This document shows positions 45,393 to 52,701 of a stretch of DNA of 52,701 nt, piece by piece. The position numbers and the translations under genes were made by a program. The DNA comes from Mesorhizobium mediterraneum (GTDB lineage: Bacteria; Pseudomonadota; Alphaproteobacteria; Rhizobiales; Rhizobiaceae): contig NZ_NPKI01000032.1 in the NCBI RefSeq assembly GCF_002284565.1, forward strand, positions 326,720-379,420, given 5' to 3'. The notes under the pieces were generated by a model. The model saw nothing but the letters and a program-made list of their open reading frames with translations, ran no database searches and was not told the origin of the DNA. Within the stretch, counting starts at the first letter, position 1, and each line of letters starts with the position of its first letter.

Positions 45393-45489
45393 AGCCTGAT
45401 CCATCCCGACAGAATCGGGATGGGGCTCTATCTTCTTGTTTGACCATGATCTTCTCCGAAAACCGGTTCCCACTTTTTCGGGATCATGG
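45390..45489. repeat. Two-hairpin intergenic repeat
   Basis: Hairpin one: TAGAGCC-N4-CCATCCCGA, loop CAGAA, TCGGGATGG-GGCTCTA (45390-45430). Hairpin two: CCATGATC-N4-CCGAAAA, loop, TTTTTCGG-N-GATCATGG (45444-45489). The second is a very common rhizobial intergenic motif (recalled). It lies between convergent genes and overlaps the stop of the upstream one. Confidence 0.8.
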
Positions 45490-45495
45490 TTTGGC

Positions 45496-47055
45496 TCACG
45501 CCGATCGCACCGGATCGAGCGCGACCTTGTAGAGTTCATTGTCGTCGCGGTCCATAAGCCGCACAGTCATCTGTTCAGTGGCGCCGTCGATATCAACGAG
45601 GCCGAAGAACTGCAGGCCGGCCGACGGTGGCAGGTTCTGCCCCTGCTCGGCAGTTGGCGCCTTGATGAATTTCAGCTCCGGGCCGAAGGTCATGTCGAAA
45701 TCATTGGGTCCATACGTGCCGGCATGGAGCGGACCCGAGACGAACTCCCAGAACGGATTGAAGTCCTGGAACTGCGCCTTGTCTGGATTGTAGTAGTGGG
45801 CCGCCGTGTAGTGCACGTCGGCGGTCAGCCAGACGGTGTTGCTGATACCAGCGTTCTTTATGTAGCGAAGGAGGTCGGCAATTTCCAGCTCGCGGCCCTT
45901 GGCCGGGCCATTGTCGCCATTGCTGACGGCCTCGGCGCCGGCCTTCTTGGTGGCGTCGTTCCAGACGACGAGACCGAGCGGCATGTCGGCGGCGATGATT
46001 TTCCAGGTCGCGTTGGAGTTTGCCAGTTCGCGCTTCAGCCATTTGGTCTGCTGTTCGCCGAGAATGCGCGATTGCGGGGTCATCGTATCCTGCATGCCAA
46101 GGCCATTGGCGCCGCGATAGGAACGCATGTCGAGGAAGAACACGTCGAGCAGCGGCCCGTAGGCGATCTTGCGATAGACGCGGCCCGGTTCCGACGGCTC
46201 GTAGCGGATCGTCGTCATCTCGTGGAAGGCGCGTGCCGCGCGTGCCGCCAGCACATGGATGTTTTTTTCCGAGTAGCGGTCGTGGGCGCTCAGGTCCTTC
46301 GAATCCGACCAGTTGTTCACCACCTCGTGGTCGTCCCACTGGTAGAAGGTCGGGCAGATGGCGTTGAGCCCCAGCACATGTCCGTCCATCAAATTGTATT
46401 TCCACTGGCCCCGGTACTCGTCCAGCGTCTCGGCAACCTTGCGCTTTTCGTCGATGAGGACGGTGTTCTTCCACTTGCCGCCACCGGGAATGTCGACCTC
46501 GTCCTTCATCGCGCCGTCGGCGTAGATGGTGTCGCCGGAATGCAGGAAGAAGTCGGGCGTGTGCTTGCCGATCGTGGCATAGGTCTTCATGCCGGTGTCG
46601 TCGATGCCCCAACCCTGGCCGGCGGTATCGCCCGACCAGGCGAACCGGATGTCACGCTTCGAGGCCGGCGCCGTGCGGAAGCGGCCGACGATCGGCTCGG
46701 AGACGGCGTTGATGTCGGCGAGATCGGCCGCTGTCATGCGGTAGAATATATCCTGATCCGAGGCGAGGTCGGTGAGCAGCCGTTTTACCGTGTAATCGCT
46801 GGCCGGCGACGTATCGAGCGGCGCAAGGCGGACGGCGTTGGCGAAATTCTCCGTCGAGGAGACTTCAAACACGACGCGCGACGGGCGATCGGTGCGCGTC
46901 CAGACCATGCCACTGGTGGCGTCGACGTCGCCTGACTGGACACCATGGGTGAAGGCCGGCCGCTGATTGGCGCGGGAATAGTAGGGCAGCGCGAGGCCCG
47001 AGGCGCCGATGAGGCCAACGGCGCTCGCCGACGTGACGAAAGCGCGCCGCGTCAT
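45496..47055 (-). CDS. phoD: PhoD-family alkaline phosphatase
   Basis: Secreted phosphodiesterase/alkaline phosphatase of 519 residues. A twin-arginine signal opens it (MTRRAFVTSASAVGLIGASG), so it should be exported folded. An N-terminal PhoD domain (PAFTHGVQSGDV onward) is followed by a metallophosphatase core with FAWSGDTAG, FFLHSGDTIYADG, the WDDHEVVNNW motif and TADVHYT, the expected metal ligands. The ATG at 47055 has no site of its own, but an upstream 5-codon ORF with AGGAG overlaps it (ATGA). A PHO-box-like sequence lies at 47142-47159. Confidence 0.94.
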   Translation of the reverse strand: MTRRAFVTSASAVGLIGASGLALPYYSRANQRPAFTHGVQSGDVDATSGMVWTRTDRPSRVVFEVSSTENFANAVRLAPLDTSPASDYTVKRLLTDLASDQDIFYRMTAADLADINAVSEPIVGRFRTAPASKRDIRFAWSGDTAGQGWGIDDTGMKTYATIGKHTPDFFLHSGDTIYADGAMKDEVDIPGGGKWKNTVLIDEKRKVAETLDEYRGQWKYNLMDGHVLGLNAICPTFYQWDDHEVVNNWSDSKDLSAHDRYSEKNIHVLAARAARAFHEMTTIRYEPSEPGRVYRKIAYGPLLDVFFLDMRSYRGANGLGMQDTMTPQSRILGEQQTKWLKRELANSNATWKIIAADMPLGLVVWNDATKKAGAEAVSNGDNGPAKGRELEIADLLRYIKNAGISNTVWLTADVHYTAAHYYNPDKAQFQDFNPFWEFVSGPLHAGTYGPNDFDMTFGPELKFIKAPTAEQGQNLPPSAGLQFFGLVDIDGATEQMTVRLMDRDDNELYKVALDPVRSA

Positions 47056-47069
47056 CGAAATTTGTTCAT
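47052..47069 (-). CDS. Five-codon minicistron overlapping the phoD start
   Basis: ATG AAC AAA TTT CGA TGA (peptide MNKFR) with AGGAG 6 bases upstream; its TGA overlaps the phoD ATG as ATGA. The phoD start has no Shine-Dalgarno sequence of its own, so ribosomes may reach it by terminating here and restarting. Too short to be a functional protein. Confidence 0.4.
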   Translation of the reverse strand: MNKFR

Positions 47070-47141
47070 GGCTGTCTCCTGGATGGCGTTGAACGTCGCC
47101 GCCAAGGTCCAGCGTCAATGTTTCAGGCACATCTCGAAACC

Positions 47142-47159
47142 ATGAAGGTTTGATAACAA
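47142..47159 (-). promoter_or_regulatory. PHO-box-like sequence upstream of phoD
   Basis: On the minus strand TTGTTAT-CAAA-CCTTCAT resembles two CTGTCAT half-sites at 11-bp period (10 of 14 positions agree). It lies about 87 bp before the phoD start. PhoB control of a secreted phosphatase would make sense; no clear -10 was found. Confidence 0.35.
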
Positions 47160-47170
47160 TGGACAGGTGA

Positions 47171-47334
47171 TCTCCCCCCTTGAGGGGGAGATGTCGCCGA
47201 AGGCGACAGAGGGGGTCGTCTCGCGTGAAGCGCCAACCTCCTGCGTCTGCGATAAGGGGCCGAGCCCGGTCGGACCGACCCCCTCTGGCCGCGTCGCGGC
47301 CATCTCCCCCTCAAGGGGGGAGATTAGCGCTCGG
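47171..47334. repeat. Composite palindromic repeat upstream of phoD
   Basis: A 164-bp element. Both ends are hairpins TCTCCCCC-TTGA-GGGGGAGAT-like, mutually inverted, and next to them lie AGAGGGGGTC and GACCCCCTCT. It resembles the elements at 22099 and 50002 in plan but not in sequence of the inner part. It lies between two genes on the same strand. Confidence 0.8.
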
Positions 47335-47344
47335 CCGTCGCAGC

Positions 47345-48628
47345 TCAAGCCGCCTGCGGTTCCGGGTTGAAGGCCGGACGGCTGGTGTTGATCAACAGCG
47401 AGATGCAGGCTGCGGCTATTGCCGTCATGCCGGCGATGAGGAAGGCGAACTCGTAATTGCCCTGCAATTCGCGCATCGTGCCGCCGAAGAAGGCGGCGGT
47501 CGCCGCACCCACCTGATGGCCGGCGACGATCCAACCAAAGACGATCGGTCCACTACGATCACCGAACGCCTCGTTTGACAGCCTGAGCGTCGGCGGCACG
47601 GTTGCGATCCAGTCCAATCCGTAGAGCACGGCGAAGATGATCAGGCTGGTCGACGAGAAGCCGGAATAAGGCAGATAGATCAGCGACAGGCCGCGAATGC
47701 CATAATAGACGCCGAGCAGCTTGCGCGGGTCGAAGCGGTCGGTGAGCCAGCCCGACAGCGTCGTGCCGATCAGGTCGAAGATGCCCATCAGCGACAGCAG
47801 GCCGGCAGCTTGCACTTGGCCGATGCCCATGTCGCCGCAAAACGCGATCAGGTGCGTGCCGACCAGGCCATTGGTGGTGAAGCCGCAGATGAAGAAGGTG
47901 GCGAACAGATACCAGAACACGCGGGTGCCGGCGGCACGGCGCAGCGTGCTGAGCGTGTGGGTGAGAAAATTGCCCTGCGAGGCCGGCGGAACCGGCGGCA
48001 CGTCGTCGGCGTCAGCACCGTAGCGCACCATGCCGATCGAAGCCGGACGCTCCGGCACCAGTAGCCAGACCAGCGGCACCAGGCAGGCGGTAGCGACCGC
48101 AACGGCGATGGCGACCGGCTTCCAGCCGCCCGACTGGGCGAGCGCGGCGAGCAGCGGCAGGAACACCAGCAGGCCGGTGGCGGCGGAGGCCGACATCAGT
48201 CCCATCACCAGGCCGCGATTGGTCTTGAACCAGCGGTTGACGATGGTGGCGCCAAGCACCGTGGCCACCGCGCCCGAACCGACGCCCGAGAATACGCCCC
48301 AGGTGAGAAGCAGGTGCCACGGCTGGGTCATCAACAGGCTGAGCGCCGTCGAGCCTGACATCAGCACCAGCGATGCCAGCAGCGTGCGGCGCAGCCCGAT
48401 CCGCTCCATTAGGGCCGCAGCAAACGGCCCGGTCAGGCCGTAGAGGAAGATGCCGATGGCCGCGGCGAGCGAGACGACATCGCGCCGCCAGCCAAAACTC
48501 TCCTCCAGCGGCAGCATCATGACGGCCGGCGCCGACCGCAGGCCCGCTGCGATCAGCAGGCAAAGGAAAATGACGGCAACCACGACGAAAGCGTAGCGCT
48601 GGCCAAACGGACGGGATTGAGCTATCAT
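47345..48628 (-). CDS. MFS transporter, monocarboxylate-like
   Basis: Inner-membrane transporter of 427 residues with about 12 hydrophobic segments. Its pattern (LRSAPAVMMLPLEESFGW, GVGSGAVATVLGATIVNRWF, GLVGTHLIAFCGDMGI) resembles the OFA/monocarboxylate group rather than drug exporters. It is divergent from a TetR gene across an 82-bp gap with two similar operator sites and a promoter whose spacer contains one of them, so it is very likely the repressor's target. Substrate unknown. Confidence 0.92.
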   Translation of the reverse strand: MIAQSRPFGQRYAFVVVAVIFLCLLIAAGLRSAPAVMMLPLEESFGWRRDVVSLAAAIGIFLYGLTGPFAAALMERIGLRRTLLASLVLMSGSTALSLLMTQPWHLLLTWGVFSGVGSGAVATVLGATIVNRWFKTNRGLVMGLMSASAATGLLVFLPLLAALAQSGGWKPVAIAVAVATACLVPLVWLLVPERPASIGMVRYGADADDVPPVPPASQGNFLTHTLSTLRRAAGTRVFWYLFATFFICGFTTNGLVGTHLIAFCGDMGIGQVQAAGLLSLMGIFDLIGTTLSGWLTDRFDPRKLLGVYYGIRGLSLIYLPYSGFSSTSLIIFAVLYGLDWIATVPPTLRLSNEAFGDRSGPIVFGWIVAGHQVGAATAAFFGGTMRELQGNYEFAFLIAGMTAIAAACISLLINTSRPAFNPEPQAA

Positions 48629-48630
48629 GT

Positions 48631-48642
48631 TACTGACCGGTA
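48631..48642. promoter_or_regulatory. TetR operator candidate, site 1
   Basis: TACTGACCGGTA, ten of twelve bases identical to the perfect palindrome at 48668. It sits 2 bp upstream of the MFS start codon. Confidence 0.5.
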
Positions 48643-48659
48643 CGTTGCAATTACACCGA

Positions 48660-48689
48660 GGTATACGTACCGATCGGTAACATTGTCAA
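48660..48689 (-). promoter_or_regulatory. Promoter of the MFS gene with embedded TetR operator
   Basis: On the minus strand a consensus TTGACA (48689-48684) and TATACC (48665-48660) are separated by 18 bp. The perfect 12-bp palindrome TACCGATCGGTA (48668-48679) lies inside that spacer, so a bound TetR dimer would block RNA polymerase directly. Confidence 0.65.
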
Positions 48690-48710
48690 GCAGGCCACGG
48701 CACATCCAAA

Positions 48711-49316
48711 ATGAAAAGCATTGAACCAACGATCAAAGCGGATGAAGTGACACCGCCCCGCGCCGGCGAAAAAATCCTTCGCGTTGCCCGCGACCTGTTC
48801 TACCGGCAAGGCATCAGGGCGATCGGCGTCGACGAGATCGTACGGCGTGCCGGCGTCACCAAGCCCAGCCTCTATCGCAGCTTTCCCTCCAAGGACGAAT
48901 TGGCCGCGTCCTATCTGCGGCAATACGACCTCGAGTTCTGGGCCCGCTTCGACGAGGCGGTGGCTGCCCATCCCGGCGATCCGCGCGCGCAGATCGCCGC
49001 CTTCCTGACCCGCATCGGCAAGCGCACGCAAAAACCCGACTATCGCGGCTGCGGCATGACCAATGCGGCCGTCGAGTATCCCGAGCACGGCCACCCGGCC
49101 CGCGTGGTGAGCGAGGCCAACAAGCAGGAACTGCGACGACGCTTGCGCGCCATGGCGGCGGCAATGGGTGCCGGCGACGCCGACACGCTGGGCGACGGGC
49201 TGCTGCTTCTGATCGAGGGCGCCTATATCAGCGGGCAGCTGTTCGGTGCCGGCGGACCGGCAAAATCGGTGGCCCGGAACGCCGACCTGCTGATCGAAGC
49301 GAGCTTGCAGAAATAG
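48711..49316 (+). CDS. TetR-family transcriptional repressor
   Basis: TetR-type regulator of 201 residues. The helix-turn-helix region is at about 20-65: RVARDLFYRQGIRAIGVDEI then VRRAGVTKPSLYRSFPSKDE, which is close to the family consensus. The C-terminal part (RGCGMTNAAVEYPEHGHPAR) binds an unknown ligand. It is divergent from the MFS gene at 47345, and two operator candidates in the gap suggest it controls that gene and itself. The ATG at 48711 has only a weak ribosome binding site. Confidence 0.95.
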   Translation: MKSIEPTIKADEVTPPRAGEKILRVARDLFYRQGIRAIGVDEIVRRAGVTKPSLYRSFPSKDELAASYLRQYDLEFWARFDEAVAAHPGDPRAQIAAFLTRIGKRTQKPDYRGCGMTNAAVEYPEHGHPARVVSEANKQELRRRLRAMAAAMGAGDADTLGDGLLLLIEGAYISGQLFGAGGPAKSVARNADLLIEASLQK

Positions 49317-49360
49317 CGTTTGACGATACGCTACGGCAGCCCGAAACGGAGTTGCCTGCG

Positions 49361-49954
49361 ATGCGAGCCCTTTTGATGATTTCGCTAGCCCTCGCCGGCC
49401 TCTGCCAGACCGCCCAGGCCGGCGACATTTCCAGTGCCTACACCGATCTCGACTCGAAGAAGGACTGCGTGACTTATGCGCAGGCCGAGGAAGGCGATGG
49501 CGACTGGGCCAGTCTCGTCTGTTCGGGCTATCGCGGCTACCCAGTGCTGATCTCTTACGACGACGCCCGGGAATCGCTGTTCTATGGTTTTCCGCCCAGC
49601 GACATGACCACGGTCTGGGAAAGTTTTGTCGGGCTTAATTCGGCTGGACCAAAGCTCGAGTGGCGCATCGAGACGAACGGCGACCTCGCCATTCCCTTCG
49701 CGGTCATCCACCGTCGCTCGATCAGCGATCCCGAGGGGGAGAACAAACCGACCGACGTGCTGATCGTCGCCAAGGTCGCCCAGCCGGAGAAGTATGAGGG
49801 CTGCACCGTCGGCCTGGTGCTGGCCACCGGCAATCCCGCAGCCAACGATGAGGCGCGCAAGCTCGCCGACGAGAAAGCACGCAGCTTTGCCTGCGGCAAG
49901 GACAAGCGCGCGATGATCGGCGACGTGCCCGCTTTTGGCCGCGTCGACAATTAG
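49361..49954 (+). CDS. Secreted protein, function unknown
   Basis: Protein of 197 residues with a Sec signal peptide (MRALLMISLALAGLCQTAQA, cut near residue 20). The mature part is acidic, with cysteines in KKDCVTY, LVCSGY, YEGCTVG and SFACGKD that could form two disulphides. No family recognised. The ATG at 49361 is preceded by CGGAG; a TTG 9 bases earlier is possible but worse. Probably periplasmic. Stands alone behind the TetR gene. Confidence 0.8.
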   Translation: MRALLMISLALAGLCQTAQAGDISSAYTDLDSKKDCVTYAQAEEGDGDWASLVCSGYRGYPVLISYDDARESLFYGFPPSDMTTVWESFVGLNSAGPKLEWRIETNGDLAIPFAVIHRRSISDPEGENKPTDVLIVAKVAQPEKYEGCTVGLVLATGNPAANDEARKLADEKARSFACGKDKRAMIGDVPAFGRVDN

Positions 49955-50001
49955 TGGGGGTGAGGAAGAGCGTAGCAATGGCCGCCCTTCGGCGATCCTT
50001 C

Positions 50002-50163
50002 ACGCCCCCCCTCTGTCCTGCCGGACATCTCCCCCACAAGGAGGGAGATCGGCTGCCATCTTGGCTTTCGCCAATCTCCAACGCTGAAAGAGAGACAGGG
50101 CGACGAAGCTGCCAATCTCCCCCCAAGTGGGGGAGATGCCCGGTAGGGCAGAGGGGGGGGCGT
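50002..50163. repeat. Double-ended inverted repeat, copy 2
   Basis: A 162-bp element with inverted ends ACGCCCCCCCTCTGTCCTGC (left) and the same block, slightly changed, on the other strand at the right. Inner hairpins use CATCTCCCCC and GGGGGAGAT. It closely matches the element at 22099 at both ends while the middle differs. Lies between convergent genes. Confidence 0.85.
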
Positions 50164-50201
50164 TGTCCCGCCGACGTCTCGCAATTTTGAAAGCGCTGGG
50201 C

Positions 50202-50735
50202 CTACTTGCTTTTCTTCGCCCGCTCGATCGCCTCGACGATCATCTTCTTGGCGTAGGCGGCATCGTGCCAGCCCTCGATCTTGACCCATTTGCCGGGTTC
50301 GAGATCCTTGTAGTGCTCGAAGAAATGCTGCACCTGGTCACGTGTGATGTCCGGCAGCTGCGTGTATTCGGTGACGTTCTGATAGCGTAGCGTCAGCTTG
50401 GGCGAAGGCACCGCGATGACCTTCTCGTCCTGGCCGGAATTGTCCTCCATCACCAGCACGCCGATCGGCCGCACATTGATGACGCAGCCTGGCACCAGCG
50501 CGCGCGTGTTGCAGACCAGCACGTCGATCGGGTCGCCGTCACCCGACAGCGTGTGCGGCACGAAGCCGTAGTTGCCGGGATAGCGCATCGAGGTATGCAG
50601 GAATCGGTCGACGAACAGCGTGCCGGCCTCCTTGTCCATCTCGTACTTGATCGGCTCGCCGCCGATCGGCACCTCGATGATGACGTTGACGTCCTCCGGC
50701 GGGTTCTTTCCGATGGCTATGGCTTCGATACGCAT
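50202..50735 (-). CDS. ppa: Inorganic pyrophosphatase
   Basis: Soluble class I pyrophosphatase of 177 residues that hydrolyses pyrophosphate made by biosynthesis. The signature DGDPIDVLVCN (about 66-76) carries the metal-binding aspartates, and EVPIGGEPIKYEMDKEAG is the typical N-terminal strand pair. YTQLPDITRDQVQHFFEHYK follows near the C-terminus. The length is normal for the bacterial hexameric form. Single gene, convergent with the secreted-protein gene. Confidence 0.98.
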   Translation of the reverse strand: MRIEAIAIGKNPPEDVNVIIEVPIGGEPIKYEMDKEAGTLFVDRFLHTSMRYPGNYGFVPHTLSGDGDPIDVLVCNTRALVPGCVINVRPIGVLVMEDNSGQDEKVIAVPSPKLTLRYQNVTEYTQLPDITRDQVQHFFEHYKDLEPGKWVKIEGWHDAAYAKKMIVEAIERAKKSK

Positions 50736-50846
50736 GGCTTTTGTCCCTCTTTCGATTGGAAACCGATAGCGGGCGGGGACGCATGGTGCAATGCGGCGAA
50801 TGGTACTGAAACAGCTGAGGGTGTTAGCGAGAGGAGTGTCGAGCCG

Positions 50847-51353
50847 TCATTCCCAGACGAAGGCGACCTTCTTCAGCGCCTTCTGCTCGAAGACCTCGAC
50901 GCCCTCGGCGACGTCGCGGCCGCCGGCGCCGGCATAGAAGGTGAGCGCGTTCTGATTGTCCTCCAGCGCCCACACCACCATGCCTTTCAGCCCGTGGTCA
51001 GCCAGTCGCGCCCGTGCGGCTGAGAATAGCCGGCTGCCGAGCCCGATGCCCTGATATTCCGGGCGCACGTAAAGTTCGTAGATCTCGCCCTGCTGCTTGA
51101 GCTCGCGGGCGCGGTTCTTGCCGATCGTGGCATAGCCGGCGATCTTGCCGCCGATCTCGACGACCAGAACGGTGGCCGCACGACGGATGGCGTTCGCCCA
51201 CCACTCGGCGCCGCGGCGGTTGATCATCGATGTCAGCGTGCGATGCGGGATGATGCCGGCATAGGCGCCGCGCCAGGCCAGCAGGTGCACGTCGGCGATG
51301 GCGCTTGCGTCGCGCGGCTCGGCTTTCCTGATATCGATGCTCAGCGTATTCAT
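50847..51353 (-). CDS. GNAT-family N-acetyltransferase
   Basis: Acetyltransferase of 168 residues. The acetyl-CoA-binding motif A is LYVRPEYQGIGLGSRLFSAA (about 98-117, QGIGLG core), preceded by KIAGYATIGKNR and followed by GMVVWALEDNQNALTFYAGA, where the tyrosine near 142 is the usual acid. The substrate, small molecule or protein, is not predictable. Ends 111 bp upstream of the ppa start on the same strand. Confidence 0.93.
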   Translation of the reverse strand: MNTLSIDIRKAEPRDASAIADVHLLAWRGAYAGIIPHRTLTSMINRRGAEWWANAIRRAATVLVVEIGGKIAGYATIGKNRARELKQQGEIYELYVRPEYQGIGLGSRLFSAARARLADHGLKGMVVWALEDNQNALTFYAGAGGRDVAEGVEVFEQKALKKVAFVWE

Positions 51354-51442
51354 GATTGGTTAACCATAAACCCGCATCGCCCGATTGCAAGAGTCCGGTA
51401 AGCGGCTCCCCCCGCTTTCGCACAGGCCATCGGAAGACCCGC

Positions 51443-51585
51443 GAGCCTGTCTGAAAATGCGCTCTGCCGAGGCGGATGGCGTGGTTTTCGAGAACCGAAG
51501 CGCAGCGGACATTTGGGTCCGTGAGCATCGGAAGCGCAGAAAACTGCGTCAGGCGTCCGGCAGAGTAGCGTTTACAGGCAGGCTC
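51443..51585. repeat. RIME-like palindromic repeat, copy 2
   Basis: A 143-bp element. Outer arms GAGCCTGTCTG and CAGGCAGGCTC, then GCGCTCTGCC and GGCAGAGTAGC. The centre is CGGAC-N6-GTCCG (51506-51521). It shares GAGAACCG, GTGAGCA and CGGAAGCGCAG with copy 1, while the central stem differs by paired changes. Its right end touches the stop of the TPM-domain gene. Confidence 0.8.
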
Positions 51586-52236
51586 TCAGATTTCGACCAG
51601 ATGATCGTCGAGCTCGTTGCTGTCGCCGTTAGAAACCGGGAAATGCTCGGCCAGCACCGCGCCCGTCGCTTCGATTGCCTTGATGAAGCCGTCGGCGAGA
51701 CGATCGTCGCCGGCATGCGCGGTAAGGTCGCGGACGACGCTGTCCCAGACATCTTGGCCGACACGGCTGTCGATGCCGCTGTCGGCGACCACCTCGGCGT
51801 AGCGCTCGGCAATGGAGACGAAGACCAGCACGCCGGTGCGCGCCGTGGTGCGATGGACGTTGCGGGCGAGGAACTGCTTTATCGCATTGGCGTGCGCGGC
51901 CTGGTAGCGCAGCCGCCTCGGCACCAGATGGATGCGCAAGCCGGGCAGCGCCCACAACAGGCCAAGCACCGAGGCCAGCGCCAGAAGCTGTGCGATGACG
52001 AAATGCGGCAAGCGGATCGACAGCCACCACGCTTCCAGCCCGTAACTGACGGCGAGGCTGACGACGAGCATGGCCAGCGTCGCCATGAACGCGGCCGGAA
52101 AGAAATAGCTGTCGCTGGCATAGGCCACGACGCAGTAGATTTCGCCGTCGGTCTTTGTCTCGGCGGCGCGGATCGCTTTGGCGATGCGGTCATGATCCTC
52201 GGGGCTGATCGGTCTTGTTGCCATGTTGTGTCTCAC
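51586..52236 (-). CDS. TPM-domain membrane protein
   Basis: Protein of 216 residues. Two hydrophobic segments at about 49-68 and 80-100 are followed by a TPM domain region (about 118-210) with TGVLVFVSIAERYAEVVADS and GIDSRVGQDVWDSVV. TPM proteins are membrane-bound and some bind metal or have phosphatase activity. I start it at the GTG at 52236, which overlaps the stop of the upstream TPM gene (GTGA) and has AGGAAG upstream; an ATG at 52224 is the alternative. The two genes are probably cotranscribed. Confidence 0.88.
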   Translation of the reverse strand: MRHNMATRPISPEDHDRIAKAIRAAETKTDGEIYCVVAYASDSYFFPAAFMATLAMLVVSLAVSYGLEAWWLSIRLPHFVIAQLLALASVLGLLWALPGLRIHLVPRRLRYQAAHANAIKQFLARNVHRTTARTGVLVFVSIAERYAEVVADSGIDSRVGQDVWDSVVRDLTAHAGDDRLADGFIKAIEATGAVLAEHFPVSNGDSNELDDHLVEI

Positions 52237-52701
52237 CAGCTTCCTGAAGAACCGCCACCACCGGACGAGCCGCCGCCGCCCGAAAAGCCGCCGCCACCCG
52301 ACGACCAGCCACTACCGGAACTTCCCGACGACCAGCCGCCGCCGGATGAAGTACTCGTTGTCCAGACGCCGCCGCCCGTGCGCGCATAGCCTGACCTTTG
52401 GCCATAGCGAAACGTCATGCCCAGCCATTTATACACGCCCGGCGACAACTTGGTGCCGAAGATCGGCGGCAGGACCGCCATCGCCAGGCCGCCTAAAAAC
52501 AGCGTCGCCCACACGATGATGAACAGCGCCACGATGGGATCGACGGAACTGTTGTCGGCCGGATTGCGGATCCCGCGCGATTCCAGCTCTTCGGGATTGC
52601 CTTCCAGCACCATGACCATGTCGTCGACGGCCTTACTGATGCCGCCGGAGAAGTCGCCGGCGCGGAAGGCCGGCACCATGTCGTTTTCGATGATCAGCTT
52701 G
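52233..52701 (-). CDS. TPM-domain protein with Gly/Ser-rich tail, partial
   Basis: Cut by the window edge; the 5' part is missing and the visible frame runs to the last base. The first visible residues (KLIIENDMVPAFRAGDFSGG) are the end of a TPM domain. Then comes one membrane helix (about PIVALFIIVWATLFLGGLAM) and a long tail of Gly, Ser and Trp (repeats such as SSGGGGFSGGGGSSGGGG) ending GSSGSW. The layout is that of YgcG-like proteins, which are secreted or membrane-anchored with the tail in the cytoplasm. Likely operon with the next TPM gene. Confidence 0.9.
   Translation of the reverse strand, partial: KLIIENDMVPAFRAGDFSGGISKAVDDMVMVLEGNPEELESRGIRNPADNSSVDPIVALFIIVWATLFLGGLAMAVLPPIFGTKLSPGVYKWLGMTFRYGQRSGYARTGGGVWTTSTSSGGGWSSGSSGSGWSSGGGGFSGGGGSSGGGGSSGSW

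Overview
The window looks like chromosomal DNA of an alphaproteobacterium of the order Hyphomicrobiales (Rhizobiales), most likely Mesorhizobium or a close relative. Grounds are the high GC content, an F1 ATP synthase operon (atpHAGDC) without F0 genes, a giant NAD-glutamate dehydrogenase, an SDHAF4-type DUF1674 protein, a Usg protein, the rsmB - heparinase-like - purH order, and several families of palindromic intergenic repeats of the rhizobial kind. The genus is inferred from general knowledge, not from a search.

Layout. 1-5225: F1 ATP synthase operon on the minus strand. 5409-7434: a small block between atpH and priA with a membrane protein, an Asp/Glu racemase-family protein and a Phd-PIN toxin-antitoxin pair. 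7435-14502: priA, a transaldolase-like aldolase, leuS-lptE and yggS. 14503-19708: a second Phd-PIN pair, a membrane protein, a LysR regulator divergent from an MFS exporter plus an aldo/keto reductase, and usg. 19709-23560: acs and a cyclopropane fatty acid synthase. 23722-23913: a free-standing small transcription unit carrying a 23-codon ORF behind a perfect anti-16S ribosome binding site and ending in a strong terminator. 23945-27630: a TadG/von Willebrand protein, a transglutaminase-like protein, a HAD phosphatase and an SDHAF4-like protein. 27736-33723: htpX, rsmB, a heparinase II/III-like protein and purH, all on plus. 33930-40233: a UMF1-type MFS protein and NAD-glutamate dehydrogenase on minus. 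40369-45392: AhpD-like, YCII-like, LysE-like, DUF1062, typA and a small secreted protein. 45496-52701: a PhoD phosphatase with a possible PHO box, an MFS transporter divergent from its likely TetR repressor, a secreted protein, ppa, a GNAT acetyltransferase and two TPM-domain genes, the last one cut by the window edge.

Most genes are housekeeping: ATP synthesis, replication restart, translation (leuS, rsmB, typA), purine synthesis, acetate and glutamate metabolism, envelope assembly and membrane quality control. Accessory content is limited to the two toxin-antitoxin pairs and a few regulator-transporter pairs. Intergenic DNA is structured. Convergent gene pairs are often separated by a terminator or a 140-190 bp palindromic repeat: two RIME-like elements with a covarying central hairpin, two copies of a double-ended inverted repeat, and two related composites. 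No rRNA, tRNA, CRISPR array, insertion sequence, integrase or prophage was recognised. The most unusual item is the small transcription unit at 23722-23913.
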